Origin: Trametopsis cervina
Lineage: Eukaryota > Basidiomycota > Agaricomycetes > Polyporales > Irpicaceae
Assembly: GCA_022385755.1 (NCBI GenBank)
Contig: MU278362.1
Span: 450,251-514,250 of the forward strand
Length of the DNA: 64,000 bases
Direction: 5' to 3'
The notes under the pieces were generated by a model, which was not told the DNA's origin, did no database searches, and saw nothing but the letters and a program-made list of their open reading frames with translations. Of the stretch, positions 47,546 through 56,621 are shown piece by piece (position 1 is the first letter of the stretch; each line of letters begins with the position of its first letter). Both the position numbers and the translations under genes were made by a program.

Positions 47546-47734
47546 TCAGGAAATTACACAATAAAAGAGGGATCCCTGCCCATTATCGCGCTCTGAGTCA
47601 CAGCATATGGGCCCAGTGTCCGCCCAAGACCCCTGCTGAGACGTGGTAACGGGTGGTGGCGGAATATGTGATGCCATTGAGGACGATTCACTGGGTGGTA
47701 AAGTCAAGTTTGTTATGGTAGAGAATCGATCCAT
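47546..47734 (-). CDS. Pheromone precursor 3 (62 aa, CaaX CVIS)
   Basis: Starts MDRFSTITNLTLPPSESSS and ends GSLFYCVIS then TGA (47546-47548). CVIS is a farnesylation box with Ser as X. The Ser/Pro-rich body includes an inner CC pair (ICCDSE), not found in the other precursors. It ends 418 bp from receptor 2 and points away from it. Single exon. Confidence 0.85.
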   Translation of the reverse strand: MDRFSTITNLTLPPSESSSMASHIPPPPVTTSQQGSWADTGPICCDSERDNGQGSLFYCVIS

Positions 47735-48152
47735 GGTGTAGGGTATCGCTGAAGGCAGGGTTCGGGAATAAAGGCTTGCGTAGTTGACTGCATTACTTCA
47801 GAGAGGGAGCCCATTAAGTATTCCCGGGCCGGCGTCTGCAGATGAGGGGTCAGGTTCTGCAACAGTAGATCACACTCCTGGCGGAGAGAATAGCGGTGCC
47901 ACAGCAGCATTTCGGGGTCTTGCCTGAACAGTTAACGGCCCGAACCGGTACCGCCAAAGCGCCTACCCATCTGCGCGTCTAATCATAATGCAACATTCGT
48001 TCATTGTCCTACGTTCACCAGCATGCGCGAACAATAGTCTTTGTCCTCTCAATGCACGTTAGGATGCATATGTACTCGTGAGCTGCTATACAAGCCTTTA
48101 CTCCCCGCGCTCTGAGTCTTTCCCCTGCGACGCTTGTTCTGCTCACTTCAAC
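47735..48152. other. Divergent promoter region of precursor 3 and receptor 2
   Basis: 418 bp between head-to-head genes, so a possible shared regulatory region. No clear TATA box is seen. Confidence 0.55.
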
Positions 48153-49598
48153 ATGTCAGACCCTCTCTACCCGGCATACACTGTCATAGCATTCATTACT
48201 GCATTCATCGTTCTGATACCCCTCCCATGGCATTTACAAGCTTGGAATGCTGGGACATGTCTTTTCATGATCTGGACATCCATTTCGTGTCTGAACCTGG
48301 CGATTAACTCAATTCTCTTCCATTCTACTGCAGTCGATCTGGCACCTGTGTGGTGCGATATCTGTGCGTTCTAGCCTTTTTGGTTATGCGTTTGGTAGTC
48401 CTGAATGTTTGAATATTCTAGCATCTAGACTCCTTGTAGCTCAAGGAGTTGCTATCCCCGCTGCTTCTCTCTGCATTAACAGGCGGCTGTACAAAATTGC
48501 GTCCATCTCCTCCGTAGCTCGAGTTACACATGCAGAGGTTTGCTGGTGCTCACTTGCTGCCTTAATTTGGAACTTATCATCTTTCAATTCTAGAAACGGC
48601 GCTCGGTGCTGGTAGATATGGCGATTGGGTTGGGCATACCTCTGTTGCAGATTGTCATGCGTAAGTCGTTAACGGTAGTCCTGCTCGGTCGCTATCGCTA
48701 ATTACTATATGTGCAGAATACATTGTTTCAGGTGTGTATGCTCTCGATTTTCTGTCACAGCCACTAAACATGATGCAGGGCATCGCTATGATATCTTCGA
48801 AGATATCGGATGTCTTCCCTTCACTTATAATACCCCGGTTGCGTACCCTCTTTCGATCGTCTGGCCGGTCGTCATAGGCCTTGTATCTGCTTTATATTGC
48901 AGTACGTATTCTCCATGGATTTTGGTGCACGCATCTGTTAACTCGTCTGTAGTACTCACTCTACGCGCGTTTTTCAAACGCCGTGTACAGTTTAACCAGT
49001 TTCTATCACGCAATAACTCTCTTACCGCCAACCGTTACTTCCGCCTCATGGGCCTCGCTACTACAGAGCTGCTCTGTACGACACCCATAGCCGCATATGG
49101 CATGTGGCTCAACATTCAGAACTCTCCAATCAGTCCATGGATAAGCTGGGCGGACACGCACTTCAACTACTCTCAAGTTGACCAGTATCCCGCTTTGCTC
49201 TGGCGCGCTAGTCGCAATACTGTCATCTCCTTCGAGATGACTCGGTGGTCTCCCGTGTTCTGTGGTATCGTCTTCTTCGCATTCTTTGGCTTTGCCGGAG
49301 AGGCTAGGCGCCATTACCGTGAAATATTCGTTCACGCTAGAACAACAATGCAGCGTCCCTTCAAGAAGGTTACCACTGGCAAGCAATGTCCAGAGTACGT
49401 TCCTCATTTTTGTACCATCTATGGACGCTAACCGCATTGAATAGCTCCCCGCTACCTTCATATGCGGTTCATACCGACTCTGTGTCGCTCACGTTCAAGC
49501 CACAGGTCTTCATGCTCGACAAATTTGGCGAAAAGGGTTCCCCATTTGATATCACGAAGTCGCAAATATCGGACTCGGACAGTTCTACCATAGTTTGA
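48153..49598 (+). CDS. STE3: STE3-type mating pheromone receptor (receptor 2)
   Basis: Class D GPCR. Start MSDPLYPAYTVIAFITAF. TM1-2 (LIPLPWHLQAWNAGTCLFMI, LNLAINSILF), VWCDI, TM3 (RLLVAQGVAIPAASLCINRR then LYKIA), the KRRSVLVDMAIGLGIPLL segment, QYIVSGHRYDIFEDIGC (the canonical second extracellular loop), TM5 (PLSIVWPVVIGLVSALYC), LTLRAFFKRRVQFNQFLS, TM6 (GLATTELLCTTPIAAYGMWL) and TM7 (FCGIVFFAFFGFAGEA). The C-tail is short (about 100 aa). Seven exons with GT-AG junctions in frame; one micro-exon encodes QYIVS. It is close in sequence to receptor 3. Pheromone genes lie on both sides, as expected of a PR sublocus. Confidence 0.93.
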
Positions 49599-50331
49599 TT
49601 ACGATATATGTCAATGTATCATGTACTATCACCTTTACGCGTGTACTAATCCGCTATACCGCATCTTAGAGCAGCACAACGTCTTTGAAAGACGATAGCA
49701 CCCCATGTAGTCATATTTACCTTTTGAATACACATCTTAGCCTTGGTCGAATGTTATGGCAAGCATACTTGTACTGACTTGAATTTCTACGGGCACGAAA
49801 TCCTCTATATGTAGTGTACTAGTTGTTGCATCAACCTGTCGATAGAGTAAGATGAACCACATTTGTTGTGCAAACCCGTCTATGATAGATACAGCTGGAG
49901 TTAGGAGTTCTCAGATGAGCCGATAGGTAGAGTGTATTTGCCGACAGTGGACTCCGCCTTAGCATTTCGATGAAATTTGAGGACACGATACATTGAGAAC
50001 AGATAGAAACGAGAGTTACAATCAGAGCAGACCGGACGAACCCCTCGACGAAGCGTTGAGGGATAGTGCTACTACAGATAAAAGTACGGAGACCCTTCGG
50101 AGACCAACAGCTCCGGACGATAGATAGAAAATAAATATAAATAGAACAAGTTCTAATGAGAGTAATCAGGCAATGAAGGAGCACCATATTGAGATGGTTA
50201 CCTACAGAGTTAGACCCCACGGGCTAACAACCCCACGCTGGTGCGTTGGTGAGGCCAAACCATCACGCTATAATATAACGTTCGTCAAGACCATGGTAGC
50301 AAGATAAGCAAACGAGCATACACACCACATC
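49599..50331. other. Intergenic
   Basis: 733 bp between receptor 2 and precursor 4. The minus-strand frame 50220-49831 is hydrophobic but has no match to a receptor or CaaX peptide. No gene is seen. Confidence 0.5.
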
Positions 50332-50490
50332 TCACGCAATGGTGCAGAAGGTGCCGAAGCCCGCAGGCCTGTCTTGATCGGTCGGTACCTGACCAGAGTC
50401 AGGCGAAGCTTGAGCATCCGATGACAGGCTGAGGGACGAGATGTCGTCGCATCCTATGTCTACAGGAAGCACGAGAGCAAATTGGTCCAT
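50332..50490 (-). CDS. Pheromone precursor 4 (52 aa, CaaX CTIA)
   Basis: Starts MDQFALVLPVDIG and ends AGFGTFCTIA then TGA (50332-50334). The reading frame is open further upstream, but the MDxF ATG at 50490 fits the family. CTIA is an acceptable farnesylation box. The FGTFC end resembles FGTMC of precursor 2. Single exon. Confidence 0.88.
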   Translation of the reverse strand: MDQFALVLPVDIGCDDISSLSLSSDAQASPDSGQVPTDQDRPAGFGTFCTIA

Positions 50491-51219
50491 GGTCGATGAT
50501 AGTTTGTATGGAGAACACTGAGAGTGTGTGAGGTGCGGATGGCGGTCTAATGACTCGGCCGAAATGCAGTGCCTATTGGACGAGATATGGGTGAGCAAAG
50601 AGTAAGATGGGGAATATTTCGAGAGGTGTCCTACATCTTATGCCTGACCTATGAGATAGACAATGAAGTACCGGTGGGCACCAATTCACAATCGGGGGTA
50701 TTGTGGATTGAGGCGAGACTCGGCAGGAGCGGCAAGTATTGAGCGTCGTGGGAGAGAATGGGTGGAAGGGTTGGGACAGTGAAAATGCCTCGCAATTCTG
50801 TACTGTTCGAAGAAATTGCGTAGAGCGTAGTTGTCATAGGTGGATGGAATTGTTTGACGGGGTAGATGAGAGTAATTGTACGGGTAATATTGTGGCTTGT
50901 TTGGTGACCAGTGCGACTCATTCACAAGTTAACAAGGACAAATAACGGATCAACTTCTCGGGGTCCCGATATCCGCCACCTCCATCAAGGGCCTGTGCCG
51001 ATCAGAGTTCGAGCGCACGCCGCACAGCGTTGTGAGTTCCGGGGTCTCGATATTCGCGTCCGATCTCCGTGGTCTGATCCGTGAAGGCGTTGCAAATTAA
51101 CGGAAGAATCTGCATTCGTGCAACGAATGTGTATCTCAGAAGGTGCAGATTTGCATGGGCAATAATATCAGCTTCGAGTACTGGGTGTCTCCAATCGAGA
51201 GCAGAAACTGGCAAAGATT
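50491..51219. other. Intergenic, left flank of the retrotransposon
   Basis: About 730 bp ending in the target-site copy AGATT. No gene or CaaX frame is seen. Confidence 0.5.
51215..51219. repeat. Target-site duplication, left (AGATT)
   Basis: AGATT directly before the left LTR, repeated exactly after the right LTR at 56617-56621. A 5-bp duplication is usual for copia integrases. Confidence 0.9.
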
Positions 51220-51665
51220 TAAAGGAAGGTTCGGCGGTTAACTGGACCTTCGTGGCGCGGTAAGCGCGGGCTCGGATCAAGCAGACGAGGACTGGAGAGA
51301 ATAACTTCAATGTCGAGTAGACACTGAGAATGACATATGTATTTACCTGGAGAGAATACTATGTAACGTGTATAAGTAAACGAGTAGGAAATACGAGGGT
51401 ATAAGACTTACACTTCAATGTCGAGTAGACACTGAAGTGAAGGAGTACGAAAGCTACACTATAAATACTAATTCGTCGTGGCTATGCTATACTATGGTCG
51501 CATGCACGACGGCACGAATAGTAGAGTGATCAGTGAAGCGGGAGTTTTACATGGGATGAAACGGAAACAGTATCAGTAAGAGATTTTGTTATCTACACTA
51601 ACCATGTGTGCTCTGCGCACTTATCCTGTCGGCGTCGCAGTCGTTCCGCGACTGGATCTCCAACA
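51220..51665 (-). repeat. 3' LTR of the copia element
   Basis: 446 bp, identical to the LTR at 56171-56616 except CACTGAGAA here versus CACTCAGAA there. It contains an internal direct repeat, ACTTCAATGTCGAGTAGACA, at about 51304 and 51411. Confidence 0.95.
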
Positions 51666-51676
51666 CTCCCCCTCAA
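51666..51676 (-). promoter_or_regulatory. Polypurine tract
   Basis: On the coding strand GAGGGGGAG directly precedes the 3' LTR. This is the plus-strand primer expected for an LTR element. Confidence 0.8.
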
Positions 51677-54600
51677 GCCTCGACGAGTCCCATTGACGCG
51701 GCGAAGTGCTTGGCTTTCATGGACGGCAGTGCTTTCGTGAGGGTATCTGCGGTCATGTCTTCCGTGGGGCAGTAGACGAGGCGGATCTTGTTGTTCTCGA
51801 CGGAGAACCGAATGAAATGGAAGCGAATGTCTATGTGCTTCGTGCGCGCGTGGAATTTGTCGTCGCGAGCGAGCGCGATCGCTCCTTGGTTGTCTGAATT
51901 GATGAGAACCGGTTCGTCGTGGCCGCCGTATACTTCTGCGAGAAAGCTGCAAAGCCAGATGGCTTCCTTTGATGCATGGGTGAGCGCGACGTATTCGGCC
52001 TCGGTGGTCGATAGCGCCACGATGTCTTGTCGCTTTGATGACCATGAGATGGCGCCGCCGATGAGGAAGACATACCCAGAGATGGCGTGGCGGTCCTCGT
52101 TCGACATGCCATCGGCGTCCGAGTAACCAACCAGGTCGACGTCGGAGCTCCCCCCCAAGACCAGACGGAGGTTGCGGGTCTTCTTTAGGTAGGCGTAGAC
52201 ACGCTTGAGAGCTGTCCAGTGAGTGACGCCAGGGTTCGCGGCGAAACGCGCAAGTTGTGTGACTGCAAAAGTGATGTCGGGGCGTGTGGCGACGGAGATG
52301 TACATGAGTGCGCCGAGAGCTTCGCGATACGGCTTATCGCGCATGAATGCAAGGTCGGCGGCGGTCGCGGGACACTGATCCTTTGTGAGGGCGACGTTGG
52401 GGTCGATGGGGAGAGCAAGTGGTTTGATGTCGGCAAATCCATACCGTTCCAGGATTTGGTCGATGTAGCTGCCCTGCGACAGCTGTATCGTTCGCTTGCG
52501 TCGGTCTCTCCTTAACTCGATACCCAGCATCCATCGGATTTCGCCCGAGTCCACTATCTCCAAGTGGGATTTGATCGCGGCCTTGAGTGAGTCGACTGTT
52601 TTGCGGTCGTGTCCTACAAGTGACATGTCGTCGACGTGCACAAAGACAATCAGTACGGTTTGGTCGCGTGGACGTTTATAGTATACCGCGTGATCGTGTT
52701 CCGACCTCGTGAACCCCAGCCGAGTCATGACTTGCCGAAGCGTTTTCGCCCATCGTCGTCCGGCTTGTTTGAGACCGTAGAGGCACGCAGAGAGTTTGAG
52801 GACCTGTCCGGGTTCGAGGCCCTTGAGCTCGATACCTTTTGGTGATTTCATGTAGATGTCTTCGCCATGCTCTAGTCGTCCATAGAGGTAAGCAGACTTG
52901 ACGTCGATTTGGTCGATCTCGTAGCCTTCTTTTGCTGCCAAAGCAAGGATCGCGCGGATAGATGCCATCTTCGCGACTGGTGCAAAAGTGTCGTCAGCGT
53001 TGTAGTCGATCCCATCTACTTGAGTATCGCCTCTAGCAACAAGACGTGCACGCTGCGATGTCTCATTGCCGTGTTCATCTCTCTTGGTGCGGAAGACCCA
53101 TTTGGAATTGATGATGTTGACTCCAGAGGGTGGTGTGACGTATGTCCAAGACTTGCGCTCTTCTAGTCGAGTGATCTCGTCGTCCATCGCAGCTTTGATA
53201 GCTGGCCAGTTCGGGCGTCGCATAGCCTCAGGGAGAGAACGCGGGTCAGCGGATGCAACATCGGACATTGCATGTACCATGTTCGCTGCTAAGACAGACT
53301 CCGGCTCGTCTAGCTCGTCTCCAGTGATGGCTCTGCCTTCCGTGATTTCGCGAAGCTTTGCAGAGGGCTTGCGAATACGCTTCTCGGTGGGCACGTCGTC
53401 TTCAGAAGGGATGATGACGTCGGACGGAACTTCGGTGACCGTGTAGTCCATGGGCGTGAGAGCATGAGTGTGAGCGGGGAGTTTCTCGTTGACAACTTCA
53501 AGATCAAGATCCATATCACCGCGCTCCCCCTCAACGAGAGATGGGGTGCGAGTAGAGAACACAATGTTCCGCTCGACAGTGGCACGGCGTGTCGTTGGCC
53601 AGTAAACCCAGTACCCATTGGAGGTGAGATCGGGCCCCAGCCAGCGACCCTCCTCAGCTCGGTCAGAGAGCTTCGAAGTTTTCGCGGCCTTGCGCACAAA
53701 ACAGATGGCACCGAAAGGATGGAGGTCACTGACATCGGGCACTGTCCCAAACCGGCACTCGTAAGGCGTGCGGTAGTCAATCGCACGCCGCGCAGTGCGG
53801 TTGAAGAGGTAGACGGCGTACTGGTGAGCATAGCCCCACAGCGTCCGTGGCAGACCTGAACCGGCTAGCATGGCGCGCACAGCATTGAAAATGGTGCGGT
53901 GGCAGCGCTCAGCGGCGCCGTTGTGTTCAGGTGTGTCGTGCACAGTTAACTTGCGCTCAATGCCGCGACGAGCAAGGTAGGCGGTCATGTCATCTGAGAG
54001 AAACTCGCCGCCGCGGTCGGAGTGAACAATCTTGATGCGGACACCATGCTGAGTGTCACAGCTGGCCTCAAAGGTGACGAATTTGACGAAGGCTTCGTCC
54101 TTGGAGCGCAGAATGGGTTCCTCCAGCCAAGACGTGGCGTCGTCGAGCAAGGTGAGGGTGTAGAGGCCATGGTGAGCCGTCTGTACCGGCGCGGGACCCC
54201 AGACATCCATATGAATGATATCGCCAAAGGATGTCGCGCGTGGTGAAGTGCGGTAGGCAGCAATAGCTTTCCGCGTAGCTTTAGAGCGAAGGCAAGCTTC
54301 ACACTCGACCTCAGTGCGGTCAGTGAGTGAAACGCCCGCAATAGCGCCATTCGCGAGCATGCGGCGGATGTAGGAGTACGAGATGTGCCCTAGACGAGTG
54401 TGTAGCTCGTAGAGGGACACTCCGACAGCTCCAGCGGTCAAGGCCTGCTCATCGTGGGTGACTCGATAAAGGCCGTCGACCTTGGGGATAGTCGCCACGC
54501 GCGATCCTGTGGGCCCGCGCCGAATGGTACAGGTGCCTTGCCAGAAGGACACATGCAGGCCGGCGTCGTCCAGTCGAGGTAGCGAGACCAGGGTTGCTGA

Positions 54601-56109
54601 CATGGCGGGCGCATAGAGGACGTTGGTAAGGCGGTAGCGCGTGGAACCGGTGCCGTTGGGTGCATTGACATACAGGTCGCCGGCGCCGACAGCCTGGAAG
54701 TGTTGTGAGTTGGCGGCGCGGATAGGACGTGGATGGATGTCGCGAAAGTTTTCGAGTAGGTGGCGGTAGGGCGTCATGTGACTGGTAGCGCCCGAGTCAT
54801 AGATTTCCACGGTTGAAGTTGGCTCGTCGTCTGGTTCAGTGATGACCGCCACGGCCAGCTCAAACGCGGCCCATCCTTCGTCAATGGTGACAGCTGCAGA
54901 TGCGGCTGTCTCCTTTGGCTTAGCAGTTGCGGCAGCCTTTGCAGGTGCGTCCGCGGCTGAATTCGCTTTCTCACCCCCCTTCTTTTGAGCAGGAGTGGGG
55001 CACACGTTCGACTTGTGGCCCTTACCAGTACAGCGATAACAGGTAACGTCGCTGTCTGCAGATGAAGGGTTGTCAGATGACTGACGACCTTTTCCCTTCA
55101 GCTTCGAAGGTTTCCCTCGCGGCTTCCCCCTCTGCGGCGCGGTCGCCACGTTGGCGCTCTCCTCCCGCTTCGGAGTTTTCGACCCTCCGGAAGATGTTTC
55201 ACGGGATCGCGCTTCGGCACGCAGCAGCGCAATCACCTCGTACGGATCAACAACAAGAGGTGCGGCCGCAGTCGCGTTATGCACGCGAATGGAGTTTTCG
55301 TATGCCCAAACCATAGGTTTGAAGGCGTGCGGAATGGAGGAGATAATGGCGCTCAGAAACTGGGAGTCCGTGATGGGCGTGTTGGCCTCAGTGAGGTCGT
55401 CGCGGATTTGAAGCAGTTCATCAAGGTGAGCTTGTAGCTTCTTCCCGTCGTTGCATTTCATTGAGAAGAGCTTCTCTAGCGTCGATGCACGTGTGAGGGA
55501 AGTGTGCATGCCGAAACGTCGTCGTAGAGCCTCCATGACGTTGAATGGCTCCTTCTGAGACTTCACCGTCAGCAAGATGGCATCAGGCATTTTTGACATC
55601 AACGCCGCACGCAGCGCACTGCGTTCGGCTTCCTTATCCTCCTTGAGGATATCCGCTGTTCCGCAGCCATCAGCAGCGATAGCAACGCGTTCGGACCAAA
55701 TGTGATAATTGGATCCATCAGTTCTGAGTTTTGGTACGTCGGCAAAGGCTTTGATGATGTTGCTAGCCATTGCTGATTTGGATCGAGGTGCCGCAGCGCC
55801 GTGATTTTCCAGTAGGACTTGAACTTCCTCCGCAGAGTCCGCTCGTGGGATTTCGGAGTTACGAGTTCCGCGAGATCGACGAAAGATCCGTGTGACCTGA
55901 CTAGGGTCGGTGTCTTCGTTCCAATCAGAATCGACAGAGGTACCTGCTACACGCGAGTAGCGGTTTGGACAAGGGGATTCCTCGCAAGGTTCCCAGAGAC
56001 TTTCCGGATCAGTGTGATCACGAGAGCAGTCGCAAAGCTCAACTTTGTCGAAGTAGTGATGTAGTCCTTCACAGGGAAGTAGATTTTGGTCCCTCCTTTG
56101 CCTCGGCAT
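51673..56109 (-). CDS. Copia gag-pol polyprotein, 1478 aa
   Basis: One continuous frame. An N-terminal extension of about 113 residues leads to the gag region (MASNIIKAFADVPKL, DGSNYHIWSERV). Then come the CCHC zinc knuckle CYRCTGKGHKSNVC (about 357-370), aspartic protease DSGATSHM (about 437), GAG-pre-integrase (LHTRLGHISYSYIRRML), integrase (HMDVWG, HSDRGGEF, then EHNGAAER; about 635-720), reverse transcriptase (KWVFRTKRDEHG about 1004, DQIDVKSAYLYG, FVHVDDMSLVG about 1160) and RNase H (GYSDADGMSNEDR, STTEAEYVAL, TKHIDIRFHFIR; from about 1326). Integrase before reverse transcriptase defines Ty1/copia. All visible catalytic residues are present and no stop or frameshift is seen, so the element may be active. 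Confidence 0.97.
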   Translation of the reverse strand: MPRQRRDQNLLPCEGLHHYFDKVELCDCSRDHTDPESLWEPCEESPCPNRYSRVAGTSVDSDWNEDTDPSQVTRIFRRSRGTRNSEIPRADSAEEVQVLLENHGAAAPRSKSAMASNIIKAFADVPKLRTDGSNYHIWSERVAIAADGCGTADILKEDKEAERSALRAALMSKMPDAILLTVKSQKEPFNVMEALRRRFGMHTSLTRASTLEKLFSMKCNDGKKLQAHLDELLQIRDDLTEANTPITDSQFLSAIISSIPHAFKPMVWAYENSIRVHNATAAAPLVVDPYEVIALLRAEARSRETSSGGSKTPKREESANVATAPQRGKPRGKPSKLKGKGRQSSDNPSSADSDVTCYRCTGKGHKSNVCPTPAQKKGGEKANSAADAPAKAAATAKPKETAASAAVTIDEGWAAFELAVAVITEPDDEPTSTVEIYDSGATSHMTPYRHLLENFRDIHPRPIRAANSQHFQAVGAGDLYVNAPNGTGSTRYRLTNVLYAPAMSATLVSLPRLDDAGLHVSFWQGTCTIRRGPTGSRVATIPKVDGLYRVTHDEQALTAGAVGVSLYELHTRLGHISYSYIRRMLANGAIAGVSLTDRTEVECEACLRSKATRKAIAAYRTSPRATSFGDIIHMDVWGPAPVQTAHHGLYTLTLLDDATSWLEEPILRSKDEAFVKFVTFEASCDTQHGVRIKIVHSDRGGEFLSDDMTAYLARRGIERKLTVHDTPEHNGAAERCHRTIFNAVRAMLAGSGLPRTLWGYAHQYAVYLFNRTARRAIDYRTPYECRFGTVPDVSDLHPFGAICFVRKAAKTSKLSDRAEEGRWLGPDLTSNGYWVYWPTTRRATVERNIVFSTRTPSLVEGERGDMDLDLEVVNEKLPAHTHALTPMDYTVTEVPSDVIIPSEDDVPTEKRIRKPSAKLREITEGRAITGDELDEPESVLAANMVHAMSDVASADPRSLPEAMRRPNWPAIKAAMDDEITRLEERKSWTYVTPPSGVNIINSKWVFRTKRDEHGNETSQRARLVARGDTQVDGIDYNADDTFAPVAKMASIRAILALAAKEGYEIDQIDVKSAYLYGRLEHGEDIYMKSPKGIELKGLEPGQVLKLSACLYGLKQAGRRWAKTLRQVMTRLGFTRSEHDHAVYYKRPRDQTVLIVFVHVDDMSLVGHDRKTVDSLKAAIKSHLEIVDSGEIRWMLGIELRRDRRKRTIQLSQGSYIDQILERYGFADIKPLALPIDPNVALTKDQCPATAADLAFMRDKPYREALGALMYISVATRPDITFAVTQLARFAANPGVTHWTALKRVYAYLKKTRNLRLVLGGSSDVDLVGYSDADGMSNEDRHAISGYVFLIGGAISWSSKRQDIVALSTTEAEYVALTHASKEAIWLCSFLAEVYGGHDEPVLINSDNQGAIALARDDKFHARTKHIDIRFHFIRFSVENNKIRLVYCPTEDMTADTLTKALPSMKAKHFAASMGLVEA

Positions 56110-56158
56110 CCAACAAGGGTGTCGAGATAGAAATCGTCCGCGAGATTAGAGCCTCGCG

Positions 56159-56170
56159 GGGCTCATAACC
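56159..56170 (-). promoter_or_regulatory. Primer-binding site (initiator tRNA-Met anticodon arm)
   Basis: On the coding strand GGTTATGAGCCC directly follows the 5' LTR. Its complement, GGGCTCATAACC, is the anticodon arm of initiator tRNA-Met in yeast and other fungi. This fits copia-type priming by the 5' half of a cleaved tRNA. Confidence 0.85.
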
Positions 56171-56616
56171 TAAAGGAAGGTTCGGCGGTTAACTGGACCT
56201 TCGTGGCGCGGTAAGCGCGGGCTCGGATCAAGCAGACGAGGACTGGAGAGAATAACTTCAATGTCGAGTAGACACTCAGAATGACATATGTATTTACCTG
56301 GAGAGAATACTATGTAACGTGTATAAGTAAACGAGTAGGAAATACGAGGGTATAAGACTTACACTTCAATGTCGAGTAGACACTGAAGTGAAGGAGTACG
56401 AAAGCTACACTATAAATACTAATTCGTCGTGGCTATGCTATACTATGGTCGCATGCACGACGGCACGAATAGTAGAGTGATCAGTGAAGCGGGAGTTTTA
56501 CATGGGATGAAACGGAAACAGTATCAGTAAGAGATTTTGTTATCTACACTAACCATGTGTGCTCTGCGCACTTATCCTGTCGGCGTCGCAGTCGTTCCGC
56601 GACTGGATCTCCAACA
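56171..56616 (-). repeat. 5' LTR of the copia element
   Basis: 446 bp; partner of 51220-51665 with one visible mismatch. It carries the element's promoter. Confidence 0.95.
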
Positions 56617-56621
56617 AGATT
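56617..56621. repeat. Target-site duplication, right (AGATT)
   Basis: Exact copy of 51215-51219. Confidence 0.9.

Larger units (their letters stand above)
51220..56616 (-). mobile_element. Full-length Ty1/copia LTR retrotransposon
   Basis: A 5397-bp element transcribed leftwards. It has 446-bp LTRs at both ends, a 60-nt leader, one unbroken gag-pol frame, a primer-binding site, a polypurine tract and a 5-bp target duplication (AGATT). On the coding strand the LTR begins TGTTGG and ends CCTTTA. The two LTRs differ at one base that I can see, so insertion is recent. It split the stretch between the two receptor-pheromone groups. Confidence 0.97.
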
